64,000 bases of DNA, from NCBI RefSeq assembly GCF_900156125.1, contig NZ_FTLX01000001.1:682001-746000 (forward strand). The letters are read 5' to 3'. The notes under the pieces were generated by a model. The model was not told the origin of the DNA. It made no database searches and saw only the letters and a program-made list of their open reading frames with translations. Source of the stretch: Domibacillus enclensis (GTDB taxonomy: Bacteria; Bacillota; Bacilli; Bacillales; Domibacillaceae). Position numbers and translations under genes: made by a program. Positions 35,280 to 45,579 of the stretch are shown here, in pieces. Positions within the stretch are counted from its first letter, which is position 1, and every line of letters starts with the position of its first letter.

Positions 35280-37694
35280 TTATGTCCGCAAATCTGCGTT
35301 AGCTTTTTCTTTCAATGCTGTCAGTACTTTTTCGTGAACAGCCGTGACTTCTTCGTCTGTTAACGTTTTGTCCGGATTCACGTACGTCAGGGCAAAGGCA
35401 ACGGACTTCTTGCCTTCCTCCATCCGCTCTCCTTCATACACGTCAAACACATGAACATTCGTCAGCAGGCTTCCGCCTGCTTCTTTAATAATCCCTTCAA
35501 GCTCCGCTGCTTTCACTGCACGGTCGACGACAAGCGCGATGTCGCGGCTGATCGACGGAAAGCGTGGAATCGCTGTGTAAGACAGCTCTTCACGTGCCGC
35601 CTGAAGAAGGACGTCTAATTTTAATTCAAACATATACGCTTCTTTTAAATCCACTTCTTTTGCCAACGCCGGATGAAGCTGGCCGACAACCCCAATCGGC
35701 TGGCGATCGAGCAATACAGATGCCGTCCGTCCTGGATGGAAGCCTTCTGGTCCTGCTTGTTCAAACGAAAGACGATCCGTCAAGCCAAAGCGCGCCGCAA
35801 GTCCTTCAATAACTCCTTTTACAGCAAAGAAATCGGCTGGTTTTTTCTCTCCTTGCCATACATGCTCCTGCCAGAGTCCTGTGACAATTCCGGCAATGCG
35901 CTCTTCTTCCTTCGGCTGAACATTCTCGCCTTCATTTAAGTAAACAGCACCTGTTTCATATAAAGAGGCCGATCCCATCTGGCGCGCACTGTTGTAAGAA
36001 GCCACTTCCATTAAGTGCGGAAGAAGACTTTCACGTAAAAACGCCCGCTCTTCACTCATCGGCATGGCAAGTGCGACCGGCTTCCGTACTTCAAGGGCGA
36101 ATTGTGTGGCTCGCTTTTCCGATGTCAGGGAATACGTGACCGCCTGGTAAAAGCCTGCTCCTTCTAAATAACGGCGTGCTGTACGGCGCCCCAGCTGGTA
36201 CGGAGACAATCCGCCCGGCAGTGATTCCCCTTCCGGCAATGTCAATGGAATGTGGTCATAGCCGTAAAGGCGCGCCACTTCTTCTGTTAAGTCTTCCGGA
36301 ATCGTAATGTCACCGCGGCGTGTCGGTACTGTGACTGTAATTTCATCGCCGTTTGTTTCCGTTTGAAATTGAAGACGGCTGAAAATATCTTCAACCCCGC
36401 CCATTTGGAGATCCGTTCCGAGACGTGTATTTAAGCGGTCCAGTGTAATCGACACTTTTTTAGGCTCCGGCGCGTATTCTCCCGCCACGACACTCCCTGC
36501 AAGAACCGTTCCGCCGGCAAGCTCGGCCATCAGCTGCGCTGCGCGGTCACATGCTGCCTTCACGCGGGCAGGGTCCACACCTTTTTCAAAGCGGGCACTT
36601 GCTTCCGAACGAAGACCATGTGCTTTTGAAGCGGCACGTACAATTTGCCCGTCGAAATAAGCCGATTCAATCAAGACATTAACGGTTCCAGCATGCACTT
36701 CTGAATTGGCGCCGCCCATGACGCCGGCAAGTGCGATCGGCTCTTTGCCATTGGTAATCACAAGCTGGTCCGCTGACAGCGTCCGTTCTGCATCATCAAG
36801 CGTTACAAACGTTTCGCCTTCTTCAGCGCGGCGGACGACGATTTCACCTGTTCCGACACGGTCCAGATCAAACGCATGAAGCGGCTGTCCGTATTCCATC
36901 AGCACGTAGTTGGTAATGTCAACCACATTATTATGCGGACGAACACCGGCATTCATTAGAAGCGTCTGCATCCAAAGCGGTGATGGACCGACTTGGACGT
37001 TTTTCACAACCCGCCCGATGTAAACCGGGTTGTCTTCCGGTGCATCAATGCGAATTTGAACAGCTTCGGCAGCATGTTCATTGCCCTCAGCAGGATTCGG
37101 CTGCGGGATGGTGACAGAACGGCCTAAAATGGCTGCCACTTCGTACGCCACGCCAATCATGCTCAGGGCGTCCGAACGGTTCGGCGTCAACGACAATTCT
37201 AAAATGGCGTCGTCACGGTTTAAGGCAGCCAGTGCATCTTCACCCGGTGTGACATCGTTTGGAAAGTTGAAAATCCCTTCCGCATATTCTTTCGGATTCA
37301 AGCGGCTTTCGATGCCCAGCTCTGACAGCGAGCAAATCATGCCGTTTGATTCTTCGCCGCGAAGCTTTGCGCGCTTAATTTTAAAGTTGCCCGGAAGCAC
37401 AGCTCCAGTTCTCGCAACGGCTACATACTGGCCGGCATCGACGTTTTTTGCACCGCAAATAATTTGTACCGGCTCTTCCTCGCCAACGTCAACCATACAT
37501 TTGCTTAGTTTATCCGCATTTGGATGCTGCTCGCGCGATTGCACGTACCCGACAACGATTCCTTTCATGTCAGAAGCAGGCATGTCCACTCCTTCTACTT
37601 CAATGCCGGCACGGGTGATTTTCTCCGCCAGCTCTTCTGGTGACTGATCGGCAATGTCAACGTATTGCGACAGCCATTTATATGAAACAAACAT
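35280..37694 (-). CDS. pheT: Phenylalanyl-tRNA synthetase beta subunit
   Basis: The 804-residue subunit has an N-terminal tRNA-binding domain (residues 40-150), B3/B4 editing domain (ALAGVMGGANSEV, LRSEASARFEKGVDP), B5 domain, a catalytic-like core and the C-terminal FDX-ACB anticodon-binding domain (YTAIPRFPSISRDIALVVD). Length is the usual one for Bacillus. It follows pheS by 14 bp and ends in a strong terminator. Confidence 0.97.
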   Translation of the reverse strand: MFVSYKWLSQYVDIADQSPEELAEKITRAGIEVEGVDMPASDMKGIVVGYVQSREQHPNADKLSKCMVDVGEEEPVQIICGAKNVDAGQYVAVARTGAVLPGNFKIKRAKLRGEESNGMICSLSELGIESRLNPKEYAEGIFNFPNDVTPGEDALAALNRDDAILELSLTPNRSDALSMIGVAYEVAAILGRSVTIPQPNPAEGNEHAAEAVQIRIDAPEDNPVYIGRVVKNVQVGPSPLWMQTLLMNAGVRPHNNVVDITNYVLMEYGQPLHAFDLDRVGTGEIVVRRAEEGETFVTLDDAERTLSADQLVITNGKEPIALAGVMGGANSEVHAGTVNVLIESAYFDGQIVRAASKAHGLRSEASARFEKGVDPARVKAACDRAAQLMAELAGGTVLAGSVVAGEYAPEPKKVSITLDRLNTRLGTDLQMGGVEDIFSRLQFQTETNGDEITVTVPTRRGDITIPEDLTEEVARLYGYDHIPLTLPEGESLPGGLSPYQLGRRTARRYLEGAGFYQAVTYSLTSEKRATQFALEVRKPVALAMPMSEERAFLRESLLPHLMEVASYNSARQMGSASLYETGAVYLNEGENVQPKEEERIAGIVTGLWQEHVWQGEKKPADFFAVKGVIEGLAARFGLTDRLSFEQAGPEGFHPGRTASVLLDRQPIGVVGQLHPALAKEVDLKEAYMFELKLDVLLQAAREELSYTAIPRFPSISRDIALVVDRAVKAAELEGIIKEAGGSLLTNVHVFDVYEGERMEEGKKSVAFALTYVNPDKTLTDEEVTAVHEKVLTALKEKANADLRT

Positions 37695-37708
37695 GTGTGA
37701 ATTCCTCC

Positions 37709-38743
37709 TTATTCGTGTACAGAAAATTGCTTTAAGAATCGCATATCGTTCGTGTAAAAATGGCGGATATCGTCAATGCCATATTTCAGCATCGCGATGC
37801 GCTCCTGCCCCATGCCAAACGCAAAGCCGGAATAAACCGTTGAATCAAACCCGGCCATCTCCAGCACATTCGGGTGGACCATGCCGGCGCCAAGCACTTC
37901 AATCCAGCCGGTTCCTTTACAGATCGAGCAGCCTTTGCCGCCGCACATGCAGCTGACGTCTACTTCAACAGATGGCTCTGTGAACGGGAAAAAGCTTGGA
38001 CGCAGACGGATTTCACGGTCTTCACCAAACATACGCTTCGCAAACGCATCAAGCGTTCCTTTTAAATCACTCATGCGAATGTTCTCGCCCACCACAAGGC
38101 CTTCAATCTGGTTAAACTGATGTGAATGGGTCGCGTCATCGCTGTCGCGGCGGTACACTTTGCCCGGGCAAATAATCTTCACAGGCCCCTTGCCTGCATG
38201 CTTCAGCATCGTCCGTACTTGAACCGGTGATGTGTGTGTCCGCAGCAGCAGTTCAGGCGTAATGTAAAAAGTATCCTGCATGTCGCGCGCCGGATGGCCT
38301 TTCGGCAAATTGAGCGCTTCAAAGTTATAATAATCCTGCTCGACTTCAGGCCCTTCCGCGATCGTATACCCCATGCCGATAAATAAATCTTCAATTTCTT
38401 CGGTGACACGCGTAAGCGGATGATGACCGCCAAGCTTCACCGGACGTCCAGGCAGCGTCACATCAACGGATTCTTCTGCCAGCTGCTTTTGAATCGCTTC
38501 TGCTTCAAGTGAGGACTGCTTTGTTTCAATCGCTGTCGTAATGGCTTCCCGAACGACATTCACAAGCGCCCCCATTTTCGGCCGCTCTTCAGCCGAAAGC
38601 TTACCCATTCCTTTCAACACTTCGGTGACTGGTCCCTTTTTGCCAAGATAGGCCACACGAATGTCGTTTAATTCCTTTAGATCCTGTGCAGCTGCCGCTT
38701 TTTTAACGGCTTCCTCCTGCAGTTGTTTCAACTGTTCTTCCAC
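37709..38743 (-). CDS. pheS: Phenylalanyl-tRNA synthetase alpha subunit
   Basis: The 344-residue catalytic subunit has an N-terminal coiled coil (tRNA arm, residues 1-85) and class II motifs: motif 2 [24 protein letters not shown] region and motif 3 [14 protein letters not shown]. It charges tRNA(Phe) as an alpha2beta2 enzyme with PheT. Expression is controlled by the T-box leader upstream. Confidence 0.97.
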   Translation of the reverse strand: MEEQLKQLQEEAVKKAAAAQDLKELNDIRVAYLGKKGPVTEVLKGMGKLSAEERPKMGALVNVVREAITTAIETKQSSLEAEAIQKQLAEESVDVTLPGRPVKLGGHHPLTRVTEEIEDLFIGMGYTIAEGPEVEQDYYNFEALNLPKGHPARDMQDTFYITPELLLRTHTSPVQVRTMLKHAGKGPVKIICPGKVYRRDSDDATHSHQFNQIEGLVVGENIRMSDLKGTLDAFAKRMFGEDREIRLRPSFFPFTEPSVEVDVSCMCGGKGCSICKGTGWIEVLGAGMVHPNVLEMAGFDSTVYSGFAFGMGQERIAMLKYGIDDIRHFYTNDMRFLKQFSVHE

Positions 38744-39024
38744 GATTTTTCCTCCTTTTTGGCAACAAAAAAAGCCCCGTTCCCGGAAAGGGACGAGGCT
38801 TCTGATATCGCGGTACCACCCTTTTTAACGCGCACGAAATCACGCGTTCACTTCATTCAGATAACGGTTTAAACCGGTGTGCCTTTACACTCTTGTGGTC
38901 CAAGCACCGGCTCGGGAGGTGAACTTCAGCCAGTTCTTTTTAAAAATGCTTTCAGTCAGGGCATTTTCTTCCTAAAAAAAAGAAGGGTGGCGTACTTTTC
39001 TCCGTCATTGCCTTTTCAGTATTC
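38744..39024 (-). promoter_or_regulatory. T-box leader of pheST
   Basis: The 280-nt leader has the T-box core AAGGGTGGTACCGCG (38809-38823), an AGTA bulge near the start of stem I, and a terminator stem AGCCTCGTCCC/GGGAACGGGGCT followed by seven Ts (38766-38800). Uncharged tRNA would pair through UGGU and favour the antiterminator. A TTC triplet (Phe codon) occurs in the expected part of stem I, but I could not fold it with certainty. This explains the gene-free stretch between pheS and the methylase gene. Confidence 0.92.
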
Positions 39025-39030
39025 TTATTT

Positions 39031-39059
39031 ATTATAGACAACCCATTTTTGAAATTCAA
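39031..39059 (-). promoter_or_regulatory. Sigma-A promoter of pheST
   Basis: On the minus strand TTGAAT and TATAAT are 17 bp apart. The -35 lies over the stop codon of the upstream methylase gene. Confidence 0.8.
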
Positions 39060-39811
39060 TTGTTTTCCCGAAAATGATACAGAAGGATGCCCGCCGCTAC
39101 CGCCACGTTGAGTGATTCACTTTTTCCGAAAATCGGGATGTACACGTTTTTCGTCGTTTGCTTGAGCAGTTCCGGGCGCACACCGCTTCCTTCATTGCCA
39201 ACGACCAGCGCAAAGGGCCCTGCCTGCTCGGTCCGGTAATCAACAGCACCTTCAAGCGCCGTGCCGAATACCGGGATGTCCCGGTGCTGCAATTCCGCTG
39301 CCGCCTCCAGTAAATCCATCGTGACCACCGGCAAATGGAAATGGCTTCCCTGCGCGGAACGAAGGACTTTTGGGTTGTATACATCGCCCGACCCATGTCC
39401 GATTATAACAGCATCGATGCCGGCCGCTTCTGCTGTCCGAATCATCGTACCGATATTGCCTGGATCCTGCACGGCATCCAGCAATAAAAAAGCGGTGCCC
39501 TCCGGCAGCTCAGATGTTTCCTGCTTCCGGCAGACCGCAAAAACGCCCTGTCCGTTTTCAGTATCCGACAGTCTTTTCGCCACTTCTTCAGAAATCATTG
39601 TCACGTCCACCTCGTCTACATTCCACGAAGCAGGCACCGCCGCTTCTTCTGACAACAGGATTTCAGCTACTTGGTCTTTGTAGCGAAGCGCTTCTTCCAC
39701 CAGATGAAAGCCTTCAAGCATGTACAGGCCGGTTTTATCGCGCTCTTTTTTCGTCCATAATTTATTCAGCTGCTTTATATGTGTATTGTTCACAGATTGA
39801 ATGTAATTCAT
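39056..39811 (-). CDS. ysgA: SpoU/TrmH-family RNA 2'-O-methyltransferase YsgA
   Basis: A 251-residue SPOUT enzyme with an N-terminal substrate-binding domain (residues 1-95), then the knot motifs DPGNIGTMIRTA, VVGNEGSGV and IPIFGKSESLNVAVAAGI. It probably methylates rRNA; the site is unknown. ATG at 39811 (MNYIQSVNN) has GGGG at 8 nt; an upstream in-frame ATG overlaps this ribosome binding site. It is divergent from sspI, as in B. subtilis. Confidence 0.92.
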   Translation of the reverse strand: MNYIQSVNNTHIKQLNKLWTKKERDKTGLYMLEGFHLVEEALRYKDQVAEILLSEEAAVPASWNVDEVDVTMISEEVAKRLSDTENGQGVFAVCRKQETSELPEGTAFLLLDAVQDPGNIGTMIRTAEAAGIDAVIIGHGSGDVYNPKVLRSAQGSHFHLPVVTMDLLEAAAELQHRDIPVFGTALEGAVDYRTEQAGPFALVVGNEGSGVRPELLKQTTKNVYIPIFGKSESLNVAVAAGILLYHFRENN

Positions 39812-39897
39812 CGTTTGATCCCCTTTCACAGAAATTCATTATAGCATTTTTCCGTATAACCGGCGCCGCTCTGGTGAAAATAACAGAAGGAGGAGGG

Positions 39898-40104
39898 ATG
39901 AACATGAACTTAAGAGGTGCTATTGCGCAAAATTTAACAGGAAAAACGCCGAACGACCTGTCTGCTGTTATTCAGGACGCCATTTCCGGTGGAGAAGAAA
40001 AAACGCTGCCTGGACTCGGCGTCATGCTTGAAATGTTTTGGAAAAAAAGCACAACAGAAGAGCAAAAGGTCGTTTTGGAACGAATGGCTTCCGCGTTGAA
40101 ATAG
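39898..40104 (+). CDS. sspI: Small acid-soluble spore protein SspI
   Basis: A 68-residue protein with the SspI layout: MNMNLRGAIAQNLTG at the start, VIQDAISGGEEKTLPGLGV in the centre and a lysine-rich end. SspI is a minor forespore protein made under sigma-G. ATG at 39898 was chosen after comparison with the family N-terminus; a second ATG two codons later has better spacing to AAGGAGG. No sigma-G promoter was confirmed. Confidence 0.9.
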   Translation: MNMNLRGAIAQNLTGKTPNDLSAVIQDAISGGEEKTLPGLGVMLEMFWKKSTTEEQKVVLERMASALK

Positions 40105-40107
40105 CAT

Positions 40108-40262
40108 CAGCCGGATTTTTTTCAAAACAGACCGGATTTTGTGCCACGATGACCGCATTAATCGCAAAAAAGACCGGATTGTAAGAAGCGGTGACCGGAA
40201 AAAGCCTGATCCGGTCACCGGCTGTCTTGATCCGGTCTATTCGCTGTTTTTTCCGGTCCACC
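40108..40262. repeat. Degenerate 21-nt-period array (core GACCGGAT) with inverted half
   Basis: About eight imperfect units separate sspI and ysdC. The first five carry the core in one direction (CAGCCGGATT, CAGACCGGATT, TGACCGCATT, AGACCGGATT, TGACCGGAAA). The last three carry its complement (ATCCGGTC, ATCCGGTC, TTCCGGTC). Spacing is about 17-22 nt. No gene or clear terminator is seen. Confidence 0.65.
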
Positions 40263-40267
40263 ATTGG

Positions 40268-41353
40268 TTAATCAAATGTAATGTTGTTTACTTTGTCCCG
40301 GTCCAGACGTAAAATTACTTCGCCGAGAAGCTTCACGGCGTTTTCATAATCATCCCGGTGAAGCATCGCCGCGTGAGAATGAATGTAGCGTGTGGCAATC
40401 GTAACGGACAGCGTTGGCACACCGCTCGCGGTCATATGAATTTCGCCGGAATCCGTTCCGCCGCCAGCCATGGCATCAAACTGGTACGGAATGTTCAGCT
40501 CATCTGCCACATCCGTCACGAAATCACGCAAGCCTTTATGAGAGACCATCGATGCGTCATATAAAATAATTTGCGGCCCTTTGCCCATTTTGCCCATCGC
40601 TTCTTTTTCAGTTACGCCCGGTGTATCACCGGCAATGCCGACATCCACGCCGAATGCGATATCCGGCTCAATCACATGAGCAGACGTTTTCGCGCCGCGC
40701 AAGCCGACTTCTTCCTGCACCGTTCCGACCCCATATACAATGTTCGCATGCTGCTTGTCTTGTACATATTTCATCACATCGATCGCAATTGCACAGCCGA
40801 TCCGGTTATCCCACGCTTTTGCGAGCAGCATTTTTTCATTGTTCATAACGGTAAATTCAAAATACGGCACAACCATGTCGCCCGGACGCACACCCCACTC
40901 GGCTGCCTCGTCCTTGCTTGACGCACCAATATCAATGAACATGTCCTTTATATCCACCGGCTTTTTACGCGCTTCGGCCGGCAAAATATGCGGCGGCTTT
41001 GAACCGATCACACCGGTAATATCTCCTTTGCGTGTTGCAATCGTTACACGCTGCGCAAGCATCACCTGGCTCCACCAGCCACCTACCGTTTGAAAACGGA
41101 TAAAGCCCTTGTCATCAATACGCGTCACCATAAAACCGACTTCATCGAGATGACCCGCAACCATAATTTTCGGTCCATTCGCATCGCCTGTTTTTTTGGC
41201 AATTAAGCTGCCGAGTCCGTCTGTCGTCACTTCTTCTGCAAAAGGCTCAATGTACTTTTTCATGACCTCCCGCACTTCCCGCTCGTTGCCGGCAATCCCC
41301 TTTGCATCGGTTAATTCCTTCAGCATACTTAATGTTTCATCCAGTTTCTTCAT
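40268..41353 (-). CDS. ysdC: M42-family glutamyl aminopeptidase YsdC
   Basis: A 361-residue cocatalytic metallopeptidase with metal-ligand motifs [11 protein letters not shown] (about 65-75), [19 protein letters not shown] and [12 protein letters not shown]42 enzymes form dodecameric tetrahedra and trim peptides; the substrate here is unknown. ATG at 41353 (MKKLDETLS) has GGGGG upstream. It follows the dUTPase gene after 20 bp. Confidence 0.92.
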   Translation of the reverse strand: MKKLDETLSMLKELTDAKGIAGNEREVREVMKKYIEPFAEEVTTDGLGSLIAKKTGDANGPKIMVAGHLDEVGFMVTRIDDKGFIRFQTVGGWWSQVMLAQRVTIATRKGDITGVIGSKPPHILPAEARKKPVDIKDMFIDIGASSKDEAAEWGVRPGDMVVPYFEFTVMNNEKMLLAKAWDNRIGCAIAIDVMKYVQDKQHANIVYGVGTVQEEVGLRGAKTSAHVIEPDIAFGVDVGIAGDTPGVTEKEAMGKMGKGPQIILYDASMVSHKGLRDFVTDVADELNIPYQFDAMAGGGTDSGEIHMTASGVPTLSVTIATRYIHSHAAMLHRDDYENAVKLLGEVILRLDRDKVNNITFD

Positions 41354-41373
41354 TATATTTATCCCCCTTTTCA

Positions 41374-41856
41374 TTAATAGCCTGATTGCTGCCGCTTGTA
41401 GTTCACTTCATTTTTGGCGATGTACGCCTGCTCCACTTCATCAGGAGAAAAGCCAAGTAAGTCACCCAGGGCAAAGTAGTGGTTCAGGACAAGCTGATAA
41501 TCCCCTTCAGCTTTTGTATGGTGAAACGCATGAACAGCCTGCATCACGAGCAGAAATTGCGCCGTTGCCGTTTCCGCGGCCTCCATTGCTTCCGGCTCCT
41601 TCTGGCAGTTCGTCAACAATCCCAGTGATAAAATGAAATGAACACCGTCCACGAATTCTTCTAGAATAACCGCACGCTCCGACGGCCCTTTTTTGCTCCA
41701 AAACTTAAAGCAGCGGGTTTCATTGGCAAGCTCCCCGATTTCAACGAGCAGCGCCAGCACCTTTTGTTCAAATAAATCAATACCGCCGAGATCATGGCCT
41801 TTTTCTATGTACGCATCCAGCCCTTTTTGCATTTGATACAGCTTTTCAATCGTCAA
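41374..41856 (-). CDS. Dimeric (all-alpha) dUTP diphosphatase
   Basis: A 160-residue helical pyrophosphohydrolase of the dUTPase_2/MazG superfamily. Metal-binding residues are in [17 protein letters not shown] and [14 protein letters not shown] (ExxE and ExxD types). It hydrolyses dUTP (and probably dUDP) to keep uracil out of DNA. The start overlaps the ysdA stop by 4 bp (ATGA). As I remember it, B. subtilis has the unrelated ysdB at this position. Confidence 0.85.
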   Translation of the reverse strand: MTIEKLYQMQKGLDAYIEKGHDLGGIDLFEQKVLALLVEIGELANETRCFKFWSKKGPSERAVILEEFVDGVHFILSLGLLTNCQKEPEAMEAAETATAQFLLVMQAVHAFHHTKAEGDYQLVLNHYFALGDLLGFSPDEVEQAYIAKNEVNYKRQQSGY

Positions 41857-42122
41857 AAAACCATTCCTCCTGTCATCGCAAGCAGCACTATATCGATCAG
41901 CGCCACTACCGGCATGCCGTATTTAAATGCAGCGTGCTTTGTTTTGTGGCGATATGTCTGCATGGCCACCCAGCTCCCAGGAGCGCCGCCAAGCAGCGCC
42001 AGCAGCCAGAGTGTTTTTTCGCTGGTCCGGTATTTTTTTGTTCTGGCTTTCTTTTTATCATTCCCCATCGTGACGTATGCGATGAAGTTGATCGCAATAA
42101 AATACATCAGCACGATCGACAC
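41853..42122 (-). CDS. ysdA: DUF1294 membrane protein YsdA
   Basis: An 89-residue protein with two or three membrane helices and the DUF1294 pattern MGNDKKKART...RTSEKTLWLLALLGGAPGSWV, then HKTKHAAFKYG. The function is unknown. The GTG start at 42122 was chosen because AAAGGTGG precedes it and the resulting length matches the family; the longer frame begins in a glycine-rich stretch that is really the ribosome binding site. Coupled to the dUTPase gene. Confidence 0.85.
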   Translation of the reverse strand: MSIVLMYFIAINFIAYVTMGNDKKKARTKKYRTSEKTLWLLALLGGAPGSWVAMQTYRHKTKHAAFKYGMPVVALIDIVLLAMTGGMVF

Positions 42123-42164
42123 AGCACCACCACCTTTGTCTTCTATTTTATCAAACTTCACACA

Positions 42165-42193
42165 AAAAAGCCGCCCTGACTGATCAGGACGGC
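42165..42193 (-). terminator. Terminator of infC-rpmI-rplT
   Basis: The stem GCCGCCCTGA/TCAGGACGGC (one G-U) is followed by six Ts on the minus strand, just past the rplT stop. Confidence 0.88.
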
Positions 42194-42202
42194 TGTTTCA
42201 AA

Positions 42203-42559
42203 TTAACCCAGTTGTTTCTTTGCAGCTTCTGCAAGCTGTGCAAATGCTTTTTCGTCGCTGATGGCAAGATCAGCAAGCATTTTGCGGTTTACTTCGATGC
42301 CGGCAAGCTTCAAGCCGTGCATTAAGCGGCTGTATGAAAGACCATTCATACGAGCAGCTGCGTTGATACGAGTGATCCACAATTTGCGGAAATCACGTTT
42401 TTTGTTACGACGATCCCGGTATGCATATTGCAGGGATTTCATTACTTGCTGGTTTGCTACTTTATATAAACGATGTTTCGAACCGAAATAACCTTTTGCT
42501 AATTTAAGAACCTTTTTACGACGTTTGCGTGTTACAGTACCGCCTTTTACGCGTGGCAT
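42203..42559 (-). CDS. rplT: 50S ribosomal protein L20
   Basis: A 118-residue, strongly basic protein with the long N-terminal arm ([18 protein letters not shown]) and globular domain of L20. It is needed early in 50S assembly and, in Bacillus, represses its own operon by binding the infC leader. Third gene of the operon. Confidence 0.98.
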   Translation of the reverse strand: MPRVKGGTVTRKRRKKVLKLAKGYFGSKHRLYKVANQQVMKSLQYAYRDRRNKKRDFRKLWITRINAAARMNGLSYSRLMHGLKLAGIEVNRKMLADLAISDEKAFAQLAEAAKKQLG

Positions 42560-42594
42560 ACTATTTCCCTCCTAGTGATGTTACAAAATTTTTC

Positions 42595-42792
42595 TTACAG
42601 ATTGTCAAGCATGTGGCGAATACGTTTGAAATCGCCTTTAGAAACCATTGCGCCTTTACGCAATTTACGTTTTTGTTTTGTTGATTTGTTAGCGAACAAG
42701 TGGCTTGTGTAGCCGTGTGAACGTTTCAGTTTACCTGAACCTGTTTTCTTGAAACGTTTGGCAGAACCACGGTGAGTTTTCATTTTTGGCAT
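42595..42792 (-). CDS. rpmI: 50S ribosomal protein L35
   Basis: A 65-residue basic protein with the L35 signature [20 protein letters not shown]. It lies between infC and rplT, 23 and 35 bp from its neighbours. Confidence 0.98.
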   Translation of the reverse strand: MPKMKTHRGSAKRFKKTGSGKLKRSHGYTSHLFANKSTKQKRKLRKGAMVSKGDFKRIRHMLDNL

Positions 42793-42815
42793 TTCGTCTT
42801 CCTCCTCAAACTGGT

Positions 42816-43334
42816 TTACTTTTCGTTTTTCGGCGCCATAATAAGGAACATACTACGGCCATCCATTTTCGGCTTAGACTCAATCGTCGCAACTTCCTTG
42901 CACGCTTCTGCAAAGCGGTCAAGTACACGCTGGCCGAGTTCTTTATGTGTAATCGCACGACCCTTAAACCGGATCGACGCTTTTACTTTGTCACCCTTTT
43001 CCAAAAACTTAATCGCATTGCGAAGCTTTGTATCGAAATCGTGGTCATCAATGCTTGGGCTGAGACGCACTTCTTTCAATTGGATGATTTTCTGGTTTTT
43101 GCGAGCTTCTTTTTCTTTCTTCTGCTGTTCGAACTTGAATTTACCGTAGTCCATAATGCGGGCTACCGGCGGTTTCGCAGTCGGAGCAACAAGAACAAGA
43201 TCCAGATTCACGCGGGCAGCGATTTCAAGTGCTTCGCGTTTTTGCTTAATGCCAAGCTGATCGCCGTTTTGATCAATCAATCGTACTTCACGGGCACGGA
43301 TGCCTTCATTTAAATTCATGTCTTTGCTAATAAT
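42816..43334 (-). CDS. infC: Translation initiation factor IF-3 (AUU start)
   Basis: A 172-residue factor that prevents subunit joining and checks start codons. The N-domain ([18 protein letters not shown]), linker ([11 protein letters not shown]) and C-domain ([14 protein letters not shown]) are all present. The best start is ATT at 43334 with GGAGG 6 nt upstream, giving [11 protein letters not shown]. No ATG fits both ribosome binding site and family N-terminus. An AUU start is the hallmark of infC autoregulation by IF3. Confidence 0.95.
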   Translation of the reverse strand: MISKDMNLNEGIRAREVRLIDQNGDQLGIKQKREALEIAARVNLDLVLVAPTAKPPVARIMDYGKFKFEQQKKEKEARKNQKIIQLKEVRLSPSIDDHDFDTKLRNAIKFLEKGDKVKASIRFKGRAITHKELGQRVLDRFAEACKEVATIESKPKMDGRSMFLIMAPKNEK

Positions 43335-43541
43335 AAGCCACCTCCAGGTCATTTGAGAAAACACTTTGTAAAAGAAAAGCGCACTGCTTGCATGAAAAAG
43401 ACGGAGCATCTGAAGTAGATGCCCCGCCAGTAAAAAGCCGATGAACAGCTTTGTCGTTTACCATGTCAACCTGCCAACGTAATTGTCAGACGAGGTGAGA
43501 AGCGGGTGCTTCTGCTTTCTTTTATTGTGTGTTTTATTCAC
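43335..43541 (-). promoter_or_regulatory. infC-rpmI-rplT leader with attenuator
   Basis: The leader of about 205 nt contains a terminator, stem AGATGCTCC/GGGGCATCT with loop ACTTC followed by a CTTTTT tail (43394-43425). In Bacillus, L20 binding to this leader promotes premature termination. The L20-binding fold itself was not resolved by eye. This accounts for most of the gene-free stretch before infC. Confidence 0.75.
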
Positions 43542-43548
43542 CTTAGTA

Positions 43549-43577
43549 ACTATATCATAACTTCTTTCAAATGTCCA
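43549..43577 (-). promoter_or_regulatory. Sigma-A promoter of infC operon
   Basis: On the minus strand TGGACA and TATAGT are 17 bp apart, about 215 bp before infC. One mismatch in each hexamer. Confidence 0.7.
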
Positions 43578-43647
43578 GCAGACAGACGAAAGAACCAACG
43601 TTTTAAATCATACCATTGCTTTTTAAAAAAGACAACTCTTTTTTTGA

Positions 43648-45579
43648 TTAACGTGTGCCTTCTTTTTGAACAAGGTCACGAAACGCATCGAATGACATTG
43701 TTTCGGACTGCTGCTCGCCGTACTTGCGGACATTGACCGATCCGCTTTCAAGCTCTTTATCTCCCACAACGAGCATGTACGGAATTTTCTTCATTTGTGA
43801 TTCACGGATTTTGTAGCCAAGCTTTTCTTCACGGCTGTCCATTTGCACCCGCACTCCGGCTGCTTTCAGCTCATCCTGTAATGTTCTTGCATAATCGTAA
43901 TGCACTTCATTGGAAACCGGAATGATCTGCACCTGTACTGGAGCAAGCCATGTCGGGAACGCGCCTTTGTATTCTTCAATCAAGAACGCAACGAATCGTT
44001 CCATCGTCGATACAACCCCGCGGTGGATCACGACAGGACGGTGCTGCTTGCCGTCTTCTCCGACATACGTGAGGTCAAATCGCTCTGGCAGAAGAAAGTC
44101 CAGCTGCACGGTAGACAGTGTTTCTTCTTTGCCAAGCGCTGTTTTCACCTGCACGTCCAGCTTCGGACCGTAGAAGGCTGCTTCATCTTCTGCTTCCACG
44201 TAGTCCATGCCAAAATCATCCATCGCTTCCTTCAGCATCGCCTGCGCTTTTTCCCACATTTCGTTGTCATCGTAATATTTCTCGGTATTGTTCGGGTCAC
44301 GGTATGACAAGCGGAACGAATAGTCATTCAAGCCGAAATCCTTATACACGGCCATGATTAGTTCGACCACGCGCTTTAATTCTTCTTTTATTTGATCCGG
44401 GCGCACGAAAATGTGGGCATCATTTAACGTCATGCCGCGCACACGCTGCAGGCCGGCAAGCGCTCCTGACATTTCATAGCGGTGCATTGTGCCAAGCTCC
44501 GCAATCCGGATTGGCAGCTCACGATAGCTGTGAATGTCGTTTTTGTAAATCATCATGTGATGTGGGCAGTTCATTGGACGAAGCACAAGGTCTTCGTTGT
44601 CCATTTCCATCGCCGGGAACATGCCTTCCTGGTAATGCCCCCAGTGTCCGCTCGTTTTATACAGCTCGACGCTGCCAAGAACCGGTGTGTACACGTGATC
44701 ATAGCCAAGGCTCACTTCTTTATCCACAATATAGCGCTCAATGATGCGGCGGATCGTCGCGCCTTTTGGCAGCCAGAGGGGAAGACCCTGTCCAACCTTT
44801 TGCGAATTTGTAAACAAATCAAGCTCTTTGCCAATTTTGCGGTGATCGCGTTCTTTTGCTTCTTCCAGCATTTTTAAATGGTGGGCTAAATCTTCTTTCT
44901 TGAAAAAAGCTGTCCCATAAATGCGCTGAAGCATTTTGTTGTCGGAATTGCCGCGCCAGTATGCACCGGCAATGTTCAGCAATTTAAACTCCTTCAGTTT
45001 GCCTGTAGACGGAACGTGCACACCGCGGCAAAGGTCAGTGAAATCGCCCTGCTCATAAAGAGTCACGATTTCATCTGCCGGAATGGCTTCAAGAAGTTCA
45101 ATCTTGTATTCGTCGCCGATTTCCTCGTAAAACGCTTTTGCTTCATCGCGCGTCACTTCTTTACGGATGACCGGCACGTTTTCGTTAATGATTTTTTTCA
45201 TTTCTTTTTCAATAACAGGCAAATCCTCCGGCGTGATCGATTCATCTAAATCAATGTCGTAGTAAAAGCCGCCTTCAATCACAGGACCGACGCCCAGCTT
45301 CACGTTATCTGCACCGTACACACGCTTGATCGCCTGTGCCATCAGGTGCGCTGTGCTATGGCGAAGGATTTCCAGTGCATCCGCATGCTCCGGTGTAATA
45401 ATTTCGATGGCGCCGTTCTCACCAATCGGTGTTTTCAAATCAATTGGTGCACCGTCAAGCTTTCCTGCCAGTGCTTTTTTGCGAAGGCCCGGGCTGATCG
45501 ACTGCGCGACATCCTCCATTGTTGTTCCCGCCGGAAATTCCTTTACGGCTCCATCGGGAAAAGTTAATTGAATCGACAT
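43648..45579 (-). CDS. thrS: Threonyl-tRNA synthetase
   Basis: A 643-residue class II synthetase. It has an N-terminal TGS domain (residues 1-63), an editing domain ([15 protein letters not shown], with RGVHVPSTG further on), the catalytic core with the zinc site [12 protein letters not shown], motif 2 ([21 protein letters not shown]), motif 3 ([14 protein letters not shown]) and a C-terminal anticodon-binding domain. Controlled by the T-box leader upstream. Confidence 0.98.
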   Translation of the reverse strand: MSIQLTFPDGAVKEFPAGTTMEDVAQSISPGLRKKALAGKLDGAPIDLKTPIGENGAIEIITPEHADALEILRHSTAHLMAQAIKRVYGADNVKLGVGPVIEGGFYYDIDLDESITPEDLPVIEKEMKKIINENVPVIRKEVTRDEAKAFYEEIGDEYKIELLEAIPADEIVTLYEQGDFTDLCRGVHVPSTGKLKEFKLLNIAGAYWRGNSDNKMLQRIYGTAFFKKEDLAHHLKMLEEAKERDHRKIGKELDLFTNSQKVGQGLPLWLPKGATIRRIIERYIVDKEVSLGYDHVYTPVLGSVELYKTSGHWGHYQEGMFPAMEMDNEDLVLRPMNCPHHMMIYKNDIHSYRELPIRIAELGTMHRYEMSGALAGLQRVRGMTLNDAHIFVRPDQIKEELKRVVELIMAVYKDFGLNDYSFRLSYRDPNNTEKYYDDNEMWEKAQAMLKEAMDDFGMDYVEAEDEAAFYGPKLDVQVKTALGKEETLSTVQLDFLLPERFDLTYVGEDGKQHRPVVIHRGVVSTMERFVAFLIEEYKGAFPTWLAPVQVQIIPVSNEVHYDYARTLQDELKAAGVRVQMDSREEKLGYKIRESQMKKIPYMLVVGDKELESGSVNVRKYGEQQSETMSFDAFRDLVQKEGTR

